Under the pieces are notes generated by a model that worked only from the letters and a program-made list of their open reading frames with translations, ran no database searches and was not told the origin of the DNA. The position numbers and the translations under genes were made by a program. A DNA stretch of 5,121 bases from Actinomycetes bacterium. Its GTDB lineage: Bacteria; Actinomycetota; Actinomycetes; Propionibacteriales; Nocardioidaceae. The stretch is taken from the NCBI GenBank assembly GCA_023417775.1, contig JAEZEJ010000148.1, positions 1 through 5,121 on the forward strand, given 5' to 3'. Shown one piece after another: positions 1 to 5,121 of the stretch. Position 1 is the stretch's first letter, and the number at the start of each line of letters is the position of its first letter.

Positions 1-55
1 GGGGGCGGGGGGGGCGGGGGCGCCCGCCCCCCCCCCCCCCCCCCCCCCCCCGCGG
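1..55. repeat. G-run/C-run low-complexity tract, nearly self-complementary
   Basis: The first 55 bases are only G and C. A G-rich arm (1-20, broken by C at 6 and 15) meets a C-rich arm whose uninterrupted C-run spans 27-51. Folded around position 21.5, bases 1-21 pair with 22-42 with three mismatches, so on paper it is a very stable hairpin. It begins about 10 bases beyond the stop codon of the minus-strand lipoprotein gene, where a terminator would sit, but no U-tract follows it. A 25-base C homopolymer is atypical, and an assembly or poly-G read artefact at a contig end is at least as likely as real sequence. Confidence 0.6.
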
Positions 56-65
56 TAGGTGAGGA

Positions 66-1253
66 TCAACCGTTGTTGGCGACCCAGAGGTCCTGCCAGT
101 CCTGGATGCGCGTGGCATCGTCCTCTGCCGTCGCCGGATCGAACATGAACAGCTCGTCCTGGATCTCGTGGATGTCACCGGGCACATCGCTGTACTCGAT
201 GTCCTCATTGGTGGAGAGGACGCCGTCGACCATGCGCGGCGCGAAGCCCTCCTGGGTCATCTGATAGTGCACGAAGAGCTTCGCCGCGTTCGGCTTCGTG
301 GTCTTGGCGGCGATGATGATGCTGCCGGGGATCGAGTAGCCGACCCAGGGGCCCATGTCGTCGCAGCGAGCGAGATCGGCGTACTGCTCACGGTAGGCCT
401 CGCGGAATCCCTGGATGGGCACGAGACCGATGAAGGTGTCGGCCGTCTGCCCGGGGGTGCCGATGACGGCGACGGAGCTGCCGGTGTCCCGCTCGAGCTT
501 CGGGCGGTTGGCGGCGAAGCGCTCGAGGAAGAGCGAGGCCGCGCTGTCGGCGTCATCGGGGAGGGGCTCGCCATAGTGGTCCTCGTAGGCATCGGCGAGC
601 TCATCGTCGGCGTGGGACTCGATCTGGTTGAACAGATTGAAGGTGGCGGGCTGCAGCAGGGGGTCGAGCAGCGTCACGCGGCCGGCCCGGTCCTCGTCGG
701 TGGCTCCCCACCAGTTGTCGATCGGGCAGGTGTCGTATTCGGCGCTGTTGTAGGCCCAGACATAGGGAGTGGAGCGGTGGATCGCCGGGCTGTGGAACTC
801 CTCGGGGACGCTGTCCTTGATATCCGGCGGCATCCAGCTCACGGCGATGCCCTCGGGGATGAGGCGGTTGAGGAGCAGACCGATATCGCTGGTGGCCAGG
901 ACATCGGTCTGGACATTGTCGGCGCCGGCCTCGCGGACGATGATCTCGTTCATCTCCTGGCCCTCGAGCTTCACGGGCGTGGCCTTGATGCCGTACTTCT
1001 CGGTGAATCCGGCGGCGACCTCCTGGATCTTGCCGCTGGTGTCGGCGACGGTGATCGGTCCCTCCTCCTGGGCGGCCTCGATCAGCGCGTCCAGCGAGTA
1101 GTCGTCATCGGAGATGCCGATCTCGACGGAGGACGGCTCGCTGTCGGGGCCCTCGGGGGAGGACGAGGGCGAGCAGGCGGCGGTGAAGGTGAGCGATGCC
1201 ACGGCGGCGACGCCGATCCAGGAGCGGCGGAGAACGCGTCGGGGGTGATGCAT
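66..1253 (-). CDS. ABC transporter substrate-binding lipoprotein (Fe(III)/polyamine-type family)
   Basis: This 395-residue protein should capture substrate outside the membrane and deliver it to the permease encoded just upstream. The N-terminus is a lipoprotein signal: basic residues (RRVLRR, 5-10), a hydrophobic stretch (12-24), and a lipobox ending TAAC with Cys27 as the lipid-modified residue. A Ser/Pro/Glu/Asp-rich linker follows to about residue 50. Arg9-Arg10 before SWIG might allow Tat export but is not a clean Tat motif. The mature part looks like a two-lobed periplasmic-binding-protein fold. TVADTSGKIQEVAAGFTEKYGI (about 68-89), the segment with LEGQE and IIVREAG (97-110), and PNAAKLFVHYQMTQEGF (321-337) resemble the AfuA/FbpA-like solute-binding proteins. 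Tyr287, Tyr291 and Tyr306 could be ligand residues, but I cannot assign them. Apart from Cys27 the only cysteines are Cys176 and Cys297, a possible disulfide. The start is set by GAGGAG five bases upstream of ATG. It is the last gene of the operon. Ferric iron is favoured by context; polyamine, thiamine or phosphonate remain possible. Confidence 0.88.
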   Translation of the reverse strand: MHHPRRVLRRSWIGVAAVASLTFTAACSPSSSPEGPDSEPSSVEIGISDDDYSLDALIEAAQEEGPITVADTSGKIQEVAAGFTEKYGIKATPVKLEGQEMNEIIVREAGADNVQTDVLATSDIGLLLNRLIPEGIAVSWMPPDIKDSVPEEFHSPAIHRSTPYVWAYNSAEYDTCPIDNWWGATDEDRAGRVTLLDPLLQPATFNLFNQIESHADDELADAYEDHYGEPLPDDADSAASLFLERFAANRPKLERDTGSSVAVIGTPGQTADTFIGLVPIQGFREAYREQYADLARCDDMGPWVGYSIPGSIIIAAKTTKPNAAKLFVHYQMTQEGFAPRMVDGVLSTNEDIEYSDVPGDIHEIQDELFMFDPATAEDDATRIQDWQDLWVANNG

Positions 1254-1258
1254 GGGTA

Positions 1259-1264
1259 CTCCTC
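1259..1264 (-). promoter_or_regulatory. Strong ribosome binding site of the lipoprotein gene
   Basis: GAGGAG on the minus strand lies five bases upstream of the ATG at 1253-1251. It is the best Shine-Dalgarno match in the operon and fixes the start. Its strength fits the need for more binding protein than membrane components, since this gene is not translationally coupled to the permease. Confidence 0.75.
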
Positions 1265-1309
1265 AGTGGGTCAAGGGGACGTGTGAGTGGAAAGAGTCGT
1301 GGGGTGAGG

Positions 1310-1330
1310 GCCGCCGTCGTGGCCGGCGGC
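1310..1330 (-). other. GC hairpin in the permease-lipoprotein gap
   Basis: A perfect 7-bp inverted repeat (GCCGCCG at 1310-1316, CGGCGGC at 1324-1330) encloses a 7-base loop. It lies 15 bases beyond the permease stop codon and about 45 bases before the lipoprotein ribosome binding site. No run of U follows it in the direction of transcription, so it is not a classical intrinsic terminator. It could slow 3' decay or mark a processing site that separates lipoprotein mRNA from the upstream genes. In such GC-rich DNA a 7-bp inverted repeat can also arise by chance. Confidence 0.4.
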
Positions 1331-1345
1331 GCGTGAGGTCGACCA

Positions 1346-3178
1346 TCAACCACCCAGCCCGTCGGCCAGATTGCTGCGACCGAGCCGCTGCACGGCCAGG
1401 GTCGCGACGAAGGCGATCACGCAGGCCATCAGCGTCACCGCATTGGCGGCCTGCGCGTAGCCGTAGTCGACGAGGCGCACCGCATAGGTGGTGAGCAGGT
1501 CGGTGCCCGGGACCGCGAGGATCACGACCAGGCTGACCGCCTTGAGCAGGCCGATGAAGGGCAGCAGGATGGCGGCGATGAGCGGGCCCTTCTGGATGGG
1601 CAGCACGATCTTGGTCATCCGCTTCCACCAGCCCGCACCGGCGATCTGCGCCGCCTCCTCGGGCTCCCTGCCGAGCTGCATCATCGAGGCGGTGCCGGCG
1701 CGGGAGGCGAAGGGCATGCCCTCGACGGCCATGCACAGCACGAGGATGATCGCGGTGCCGTAGAGCGCGGGGATCGGGCCCCGTGAGACGGCGAAGAGCG
1801 ACAGATAGGCGACGGCGAAGGCCACGGCGGGTACCAGATAGGGCAGGAAGGTGATGAATCGCAGCGTCCCGCCGAGCAGGGGGATGGTCGTCCGGGTGAT
1901 GACATAGCCGACCAGCAGGCCGAAGATCCCGGCACAGGTCGCCGCGACGCCTGCCATCCAGATCGAGTTCCACGCCGATGACCAGAACTCTCCGGTGAGC
2001 AGGATGCCATTGCGCATGGCGGTGGTGGCCAGGTCGCGGCCGATCCAGTAGTCGAGGGTGAAGTTGCTGGCCGAGAAGCGTCCCGGGATGTGCATGATCG
2101 TCGTCAGGAACAGCGCCAGCAGGGGGATGATCGCGCTGACGATGAAGACACCGGTGGCGAAGCCGGTCGCCGGGAGCCTCCAGCGGCCGAGCGAGGTGCG
2201 CCGGTCCATGCTCCCCTTGCCGCCGATGGTCACGAAGCGGCGAGCCTCCTTGGCGAGGACGATCTCGACGAAGACCGAGATCAGGCAGATCAGGATGATC
2301 GCCATGGCCAGCACCGCCGCGACCCCGGACTGGCCGGAGCCGACGCTGCGGAACAGCGAGGTCGCGAGCACATCGAAGCCGACCGGCTGGCCGAGGATGT
2401 AGGCGACGCCGAAGTCGCCGATGCACCGGGCGAAGACCAGCGTCGCGGCCGACATCAGCGAGGGTCGCATGAGCGGCAGCAGGATGCGTCGGGTGAACAC
2501 GCCGGAGGTCGCGCCCATGATGCGCGCGGACTCCTCCAGCTGTGAGTCGAAGCGGCGCAGCGCGTTGCCGAACAGCAGGATGACGAAGGGGATGTAGTGC
2601 AGTGAGAGCACGATGGTGATGGGGAGCTGGCCGTAGGCGAGCCAGTCGGGTGGCGTGAAGCCCATCGACTCCAGCCAGCCCGGCTCGCCGCCGGCGGCGC
2701 GATTCTTGAAGATCGCGGTCCAGGCGAGCGCGAAGGCCATCGACGGCACCATGTAGGGCACGATCAGCGCGGTGGCGAACCAGCGCCGCCCCCACATATT
2801 GGTCCGGGTCAGCAGCCAGGCGAGCAGTGCGCCGATGACGAGGGCGATCGCGAGCGAGCTGAAGGCGATCGTGACGGTATGGGTCAGCGGCTTCCAGAAG
2901 ACCTGCTGGGAGACCTGTGAGGAGACGACGCGCTCGATGTTGTAGGTGGTCAGCTCGCCGAACTGCTGTCCCGTGCGGGCGGTGTCCTCATATTGGACGC
3001 GGACGCCGTCGTTCAGCATCGTCACGACCGGGACGACGATCAGATAGGAGAACAGCAGCAGGAACAGGACGCCGATGACGGTCGTCGGGTTCTTCAGGGC
3101 GAGCCGTCCGCGGGAGAGCGCCGCCTGGGTGCGGGTGGTCGACCGTCGCGCGCGCGAGGCGGTGGAGGCGGTGCTCAT
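1346..3178 (-). CDS. Fused two-domain ABC importer permease (FbpB-like)
   Basis: This 610-residue inner-membrane protein forms the translocation channel of the importer. It carries two homologous permease domains in one chain, as in FbpB/ThiP-type systems. Each half has an EAA loop that docks on the ATPase. The first is EESARIMGA (about 215-223) leading into RRILLPLMRPS; the second is EEAAQIAGA (about 507-515) leading into KIVLPIQKG. Hydrophobic segments lie near 33-53, 102-124, 135-157, 187-205, 241-256, 285-308, 340-362, 405-428, 438-462, 472-490, 532-556 and 578-596, about twelve in all. A Ser/Thr/Arg-rich cytoplasmic tail (1-30) precedes the first. The ATG was chosen because its ATGA overlaps the ATPase stop codon, the usual sign of translational coupling; the local ribosome binding site is weak. 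The reading frame stays open upstream of this ATG, back to a TTG at 4321, but there it is out of frame with the ATPase gene and looks like noise. The length is a little above usual for fused permeases. The family assignment is firm; the substrate is inferred. Confidence 0.92.
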   Translation of the reverse strand: MSTASTASRARRSTTRTQAALSRGRLALKNPTTVIGVLFLLLFSYLIVVPVVTMLNDGVRVQYEDTARTGQQFGELTTYNIERVVSSQVSQQVFWKPLTHTVTIAFSSLAIALVIGALLAWLLTRTNMWGRRWFATALIVPYMVPSMAFALAWTAIFKNRAAGGEPGWLESMGFTPPDWLAYGQLPITIVLSLHYIPFVILLFGNALRRFDSQLEESARIMGATSGVFTRRILLPLMRPSLMSAATLVFARCIGDFGVAYILGQPVGFDVLATSLFRSVGSGQSGVAAVLAMAIILICLISVFVEIVLAKEARRFVTIGGKGSMDRRTSLGRWRLPATGFATGVFIVSAIIPLLALFLTTIMHIPGRFSASNFTLDYWIGRDLATTAMRNGILLTGEFWSSAWNSIWMAGVAATCAGIFGLLVGYVITRTTIPLLGGTLRFITFLPYLVPAVAFAVAYLSLFAVSRGPIPALYGTAIILVLCMAVEGMPFASRAGTASMMQLGREPEEAAQIAGAGWWKRMTKIVLPIQKGPLIAAILLPFIGLLKAVSLVVILAVPGTDLLTTYAVRLVDYGYAQAANAVTLMACVIAFVATLAVQRLGRSNLADGLGG

Positions 3179-4305
3179 ACCGCCACCGCCTCGTCGTCGG
3201 GGAGGACGTACGCGCGGCCGGCGTCGAGGGTCAGTGCGACGGGGGTCCCCTGGTCGAGCAGCTGATCGGGCACGGGCACCGAGACGAGCACCTTGCCGTC
3301 GGCGGTCTCGATCTCGTACTCGACCGAGGAGCCGTAGTACATGGCGCTCACCACCGACCCCGTGGCGTCGTGATCGACCGGGGCCACGCTGACATTCTCG
3401 GGACGCACCAGGAGCAGGCCCCGCAGGTCCACATCGGGATGCGCAGCGACCTGCGAGGTGGTGCCGAAGGCCGTGACGGTGACCTCGCCCGATGACCCGC
3501 GGCCGCGGACGTCGACCGGGATGAAGCTGGCCCGGCCGATGAAGTCGGCGACGAAGCGCGTGGCCGGGTACCGGTAGATGGTGCTGGGCGAGCCGGACTG
3601 CTCGATCTTGCCGTGGTTCATGACGATGACGCGGTCCGACATGCTCATCGCCTCGTCCTGGTCGTGGGTGACGTAGACGCTGGTGATGCCGAGGCGCTCC
3701 TGGAGCTGACGGATCTCGGTGCGCATCTGGTCGCGCAGCTTCGCATCGAGATTGGACAGCGGCTCGTCGAAGAGCATCACCGAGGGGCGCAGCACCATGG
3801 CCCGGGCGAGGGCGACACGCTGCTGCTGGCCGCCGGAGAGCTGATGCGGGTAGCGCTCCTCCATGCCGGTGAGGTTCATGCTGGCCAGAGCGATGGTGAC
3901 GGCATCGGTGATCGCGGCCGGCTTCCACTTCTGCATGGTCAGACCGAAGGCGACATTGTCGTAGACGTTCATATGCGGGAAGAGGGCGTAGTTCTGGAAC
4001 ACCATCGACATCGGCCGTTTGTTGGGGGACTGCTCGGTGATGTCCGTCCCGTCGAGGAGGACCCGACCAGCGGTGGGGTTCTCGAAGCCCGCGATGATCC
4101 TCAAGGTCGTCGTCTTGCCGCAGCCGGAGGGGCCGAGCAGGGTGACGAACTCGCCCGCCTCGATCTCCAGGCACATGTCGGAGAGCGATTCGACGGCCGC
4201 GCCCGGATAGCGCATGCCGATGTGCTCGAGCGCGAGGGTTCCGGCGCGGGCGGGCGACAGCGTATCGGACAGATCCGATGGCGCTGCCTGGGACTGATGT
4301 GACAT
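3175..4305 (-). CDS. ABC transporter ATP-binding protein (FbpC/PotA-like, with C-terminal TOBE-like region)
   Basis: This 376-residue cytoplasmic ATPase powers the importer. All nucleotide-binding motifs are intact: A-loop Tyr33, Walker A GPSGCGKTT (58-66), Q-loop Gln104 in MVFQNYALFP, signature LSGGQQQR (156-163), Walker B VMLFDEP (176-182, catalytic Glu181), D-loop SNLD (184-187) and switch His214 in YVTHDQDEAMS. After about residue 240 comes a regulatory C-terminal region with RPENV (301-305) and beta-rich sequence to about 370, as in TOBE domains of the FbpC, PotA and MalK groups. GAGGA nine bases upstream of the ATG supports the start. It is the first gene of the operon and its stop codon overlaps the permease start by four bases. 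Ahead of it is a 235-bp region shared with the divergent dps gene, holding candidate iron-responsive sites. The ATPase type is certain. Ferric iron is the best substrate guess because of the fused permease partner and the context, but spermidine-type ATPases look very similar. Confidence 0.95.
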   Translation of the reverse strand: MSHQSQAAPSDLSDTLSPARAGTLALEHIGMRYPGAAVESLSDMCLEIEAGEFVTLLGPSGCGKTTTLRIIAGFENPTAGRVLLDGTDITEQSPNKRPMSMVFQNYALFPHMNVYDNVAFGLTMQKWKPAAITDAVTIALASMNLTGMEERYPHQLSGGQQQRVALARAMVLRPSVMLFDEPLSNLDAKLRDQMRTEIRQLQERLGITSVYVTHDQDEAMSMSDRVIVMNHGKIEQSGSPSTIYRYPATRFVADFIGRASFIPVDVRGRGSSGEVTVTAFGTTSQVAAHPDVDLRGLLLVRPENVSVAPVDHDATGSVVSAMYYGSSVEYEIETADGKVLVSVPVPDQLLDQGTPVALTLDAGRAYVLPDDEAVAV

Positions 4306-4363
4306 CGTGTGCGGTCCTCAACGGTAGAGAATGTGGCGACCATCACACTAGAGAGCGCTGCGC

Positions 4364-4383
4364 CTCGCGGGATCGTCCGCGAG
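4364..4383 (-). other. Leader hairpin upstream of the transporter operon
   Basis: A perfect 7-bp inverted repeat (CTCGCGG at 4364-4370, CCGCGAG at 4377-4383) has a 6-base loop, GATCGT. It lies about 60 bases upstream of the ATPase start and would fall in the 5' leader if transcription begins further upstream. No U-tract follows it on the minus strand, so it is not an obvious attenuator. It may stabilise mRNA or bind a protein. Chance is possible in GC-rich DNA. Confidence 0.35.
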
Positions 4384-4391
4384 TAAGTGTT

Positions 4392-4409
4392 GGTAATAGC
4401 GGTGTTACC
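4392..4409. promoter_or_regulatory. GGTAA/TTACC dyad, candidate operator for the transporter operon
   Basis: The plus strand reads GGTAATAGCGGTGTTACC. Outer arms of 5 bp are perfect, the sixth pair mismatches and the seventh matches, around a 4-base centre. At 18 bp, with GT and AC outer arms, it has the size of a dimeric helix-turn-helix repressor site, but I cannot name the family. It stands out as more AT-rich than its surroundings. It lies about 87 bases upstream of the ATPase start. No convincing minus-strand -35/-10 pair could be placed next to it. Confidence 0.35.
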
Positions 4410-4438
4410 TCGGCTCCCGGGGCGTCCCGCACCCGCGG

Positions 4439-4457
4439 ATAGCTCAGCCAAACCTCA
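4439..4457. promoter_or_regulatory. Candidate DtxR/IdeR iron box
   Basis: Read on the minus strand the site is TGAGGTTTGGCTGAGCTAT. It matches the DtxR/IdeR consensus TTAGGTTAGSCTAACCTAA at 14 of 19 positions, with the GGTT and GGCT core blocks intact. In actinobacteria these iron-loaded regulators repress uptake genes, and IdeR activates some storage genes. A site between an iron-type importer and a Dps gene is therefore in the expected place. It was found by eye against the remembered consensus; no matrix score was computed. Confidence 0.5.
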
Positions 4458-4463
4458 CTTTGA

Positions 4464-4482
4464 TGAGGATTGCCTTGCTGGA
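4464..4482. promoter_or_regulatory. Second, weaker iron-box-like site
   Basis: The plus strand reads TGAGGATTGCCTTGCTGGA, 11 of 19 against the DtxR/IdeR consensus, with the left half (TGAGG, then GCCT) better than the right. Its TGAGG mirrors that of the neighbouring site, giving CCTCA (4453-4457) and TGAGG (4464-4468) around a 6-base spacer. The two boxes thus face away from a common centre near 4460. It ends just before the presumed dps -35. The score alone is close to chance; the symmetry and position are the reasons to list it. Confidence 0.28.
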
Positions 4483-4483
4483 A

Positions 4484-4512
4484 TTGCAGTCTTTACCGTG
4501 CTTTGATTGAAT
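4484..4512 (+). promoter_or_regulatory. Candidate dps promoter
   Basis: TTGCAG (4484-4489) as -35 and TTGAAT (4507-4512) as -10 are separated by 17 bases. Both match the sigma-70 consensus at about four of six positions. Transcription would begin near 4519, giving a leader of about 22 bases that still includes the full ribosome binding site. This stretch is clearly more AT-rich than its surroundings. A promoter using an alternative stress sigma factor cannot be excluded. Confidence 0.4.
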
Positions 4513-4519
4513 CATTCAA
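4507..4519. promoter_or_regulatory. Perfect palindrome with Fur/PerR-like core over the dps -10/start region
   Basis: TTGAAT-C-ATTCAA is a perfect 6-1-6 palindrome, with further TT/AA symmetry at 4503-4504 and 4522-4523. Its AATnATT core equals the core of Fur and PerR family sites, although the outer arms differ from the classical boxes. It covers the presumed -10 and start point of dps, where bound repressor would block transcription. In Bacillus the Dps homologue MrgA is under PerR, so peroxide control is a reasonable inference. Whether a Fur-family regulator binds is unknown. Confidence 0.45.
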
Positions 4520-4527
4520 GAAAGTCT

Positions 4528-4534
4528 GAGAGGA
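4528..4534 (+). promoter_or_regulatory. Ribosome binding site that decides the dps start
   Basis: GAGAGGA ends directly against an ATG at 4535, which is too close for initiation there, and lies six bases before the in-frame ATG at 4541. The second ATG is therefore the likelier start and removes Met-Thr from the longest possible protein. Confidence 0.7.
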
Positions 4535-4540
4535 ATGACC

Positions 4541-5065
4541 ATGAGCCCCGTTGACACGACCGCCACGCACACCGCCCACCCGCCGTTCACCGCCTCGGCG
4601 AAGATGGCCGAGCAGCTGCAGCAGCTGCACGTCGATCTGATCGATCTGCACATCGTGGGCAAGCAGGCGCACTGGAATGTCGTGGGCAAGAACTTCCGCG
4701 ACCTCCACCTGCAGCTCGACGAGGTCGTCGACGCCGCCCGCGAGTTCTCCGACACCGTCGCCGAGCGCATGCGGGCCGTCTACGTCACGCCGGACGGCCG
4801 GATCAAGACCGTTGCCGCGCAGTCGAGCCTCGCGGAGTTCCCCGCCGATGAGGTCGACACCACCGAGACCGTCGATCTCATCACCGGCGCGCTCTACGCC
4901 GTCGCCGCGACCGCGCGTCGCATCCACGACGATGTCGACGCCGAGGATCCGACCACGGCCGACATCATCCACAGCATCCTCGAGCGCATCGAGCAGCTCG
5001 CCTGGATGATCGATGCCGAGAACCGCGTCGCCAACCAGTCCCTCCCCCGCCAGCGCAACGCCTGA
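4541..5065 (+). CDS. dps: Dps-family ferritin-like iron-storage / DNA-protection protein
   Basis: The 174-residue product belongs to the Dps family, whose dodecamers oxidise Fe(II), usually with hydrogen peroxide, and store it as a mineral core. This protects DNA from Fenton damage. The inter-subunit ferroxidase ligands, placed by comparison with Listeria Dps, are all present (numbering from the 4541 start): His44 in KQAHWNVVG, His56 and Asp60 in DLHLQLDEVVD, and Asp71 and Glu75 in SDTVAERM. The spacing between His56, Asp60, Asp71 and Glu75 is exactly as in the family. Trp45 and Trp155 are typical. Helical segments run from about 20 to 160. An N-terminal tail of about 20 residues, rich in Thr, His and Pro and free of Lys and Arg, precedes the core, and a short tail ending PRQRNA follows it. 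DNA binding through these tails is therefore uncertain. The gene is divergent from the iron-type importer, appears monocistronic, and has a hairpin just downstream. An alternative ATG at 4535 would add two residues but has no room for the ribosome binding site. Confidence 0.95.
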   Translation: MSPVDTTATHTAHPPFTASAKMAEQLQQLHVDLIDLHIVGKQAHWNVVGKNFRDLHLQLDEVVDAAREFSDTVAERMRAVYVTPDGRIKTVAAQSSLAEFPADEVDTTETVDLITGALYAVAATARRIHDDVDAEDPTTADIIHSILERIEQLAWMIDAENRVANQSLPRQRNA

Positions 5066-5080
5066 CCCACCCGCTGAGTG

Positions 5081-5121
5081 TGGGGGCACCTCCCTGGACG
5101 GAGCGAAGCGAAGTCCTTGGG
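5081..5121 (+). terminator. Left part of a GC-rich hairpin, probable dps terminator, cut by the window end
   Basis: Fifteen bases after the dps stop codon begins TGGGGGCACCTCCC. It is followed by GGAC (5096-5099), a 13-base loop containing GAAGCGAA, GTCC (5113-5116) and GGG (5119-5121), which can pair with CCC (5092-5094). The inner stem is visible; the outer arm would need GGAGGTGCCCCC beyond the window. Hairpins of this GGGGGCACCTCCC type are familiar as terminators and dispersed repeats in high-GC actinobacteria. The completing arm cannot be seen here. Confidence 0.5.

Noticed and set aside
168..1286. Long plus-strand open frame (372 codons) opposite the lipoprotein gene
   Set aside because: Its product is a low-complexity Gly/Val/Asp/Ala-rich sequence with no recognisable domain. 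It is the usual antisense shadow of a GC-rich gene.
1310..1330. Intrinsic terminator between permease and lipoprotein genes
   Set aside because: There is a good stem but no U-run after it on the minus strand, so it is kept only as an unassigned hairpin.
1263..2795. Minus-strand open frame (510 codons) in another frame of the permease gene
   Set aside because: The translation is Arg/His/Pro/Ala-rich noise, while the permease frame shows transmembrane segments and two EAA loops.
3613..4302. Plus-strand open frame (229 codons) opposite the ATPase gene
   Set aside because: Antisense shadow; the minus frame holds every ABC ATPase motif.
3179..4321. Extension of the permease frame upstream to a TTG at 4321, giving 991 codons
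   Set aside because: The extra part lies out of frame over the ATPase gene and is Arg/His-rich. The ATGA-coupled start at 3178 gives a normal permease N-terminus, so this is not an ATPase-permease fusion.
4306..4440. A sigma-70 promoter for the minus-strand operon
   Set aside because: Possible -10-like hexamers (TATCCG, TATTAC, TAGTGT on the minus strand) had no acceptable -35 at 16-18 bases, so none is called.
4535..4540. ATG at 4535 as the dps start
   Set aside because: The GAGAGGA ribosome binding site abuts it with no spacing; the ATG at 4541 has the correct six-base spacing.
4493..5089. Minus-strand open frame (198 codons) opposite dps
   Set aside because: Gly/Val/Asp-rich shadow without domains, running through the dps control region and hairpin. 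The plus frame has the complete ferroxidase centre.

Overview
The window is GC-rich with strongly G/C-biased third codon positions. It carries a lipobox lipoprotein, an ABC importer and a Dps protein, and it ends in a GC-rich hairpin arm of a kind common in actinobacterial genomes. This suggests a high-GC Gram-positive bacterium (Actinomycetota, possibly a Micrococcales-like lineage), but the genus cannot be fixed from the sequence alone. No mobile element, CRISPR array, tRNA or rRNA was seen.

Layout. Positions 1-55 are an almost pure G-then-C tract that may be a contig-end artefact. Positions 66-4305 hold a three-gene operon on the minus strand. Read in the direction of transcription it is an ATPase (4305-3175), then a fused two-domain permease (3178-1346) overlapping the ATPase by ATGA, then a substrate-binding lipoprotein (1253-66) after a 92-bp gap containing a GC hairpin and a strong ribosome binding site. 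Together they form a complete Fe(III)/polyamine/phosphonate-type (FbpABC-like) importer. Iron is the most likely substrate but is not proven. Positions 4306-4540 are a 235-bp divergent intergenic region. A Dps-family ferritin-like protein (4541-5065, plus strand) follows, and the window ends inside a GC-rich hairpin that is probably the dps terminator.

How it fits together. An iron-type importer is divergent from an iron-oxidising and iron-storing Dps. The region between them is dense in dyad symmetry: a 14/19 match to the DtxR/IdeR iron box, a weaker second iron-box-like site next to it in mirror orientation, a Fur/PerR-like palindrome over the likely dps -10 element, an 18-bp GGTAA/TTACC dyad, and a 7-bp hairpin. 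The simplest reading is coordinated control of iron uptake and iron storage or detoxification, with added peroxide or metal control of dps. All protein families here are known, and I found no evidence of an undescribed system. The intergenic control region is the part most worth a second look.
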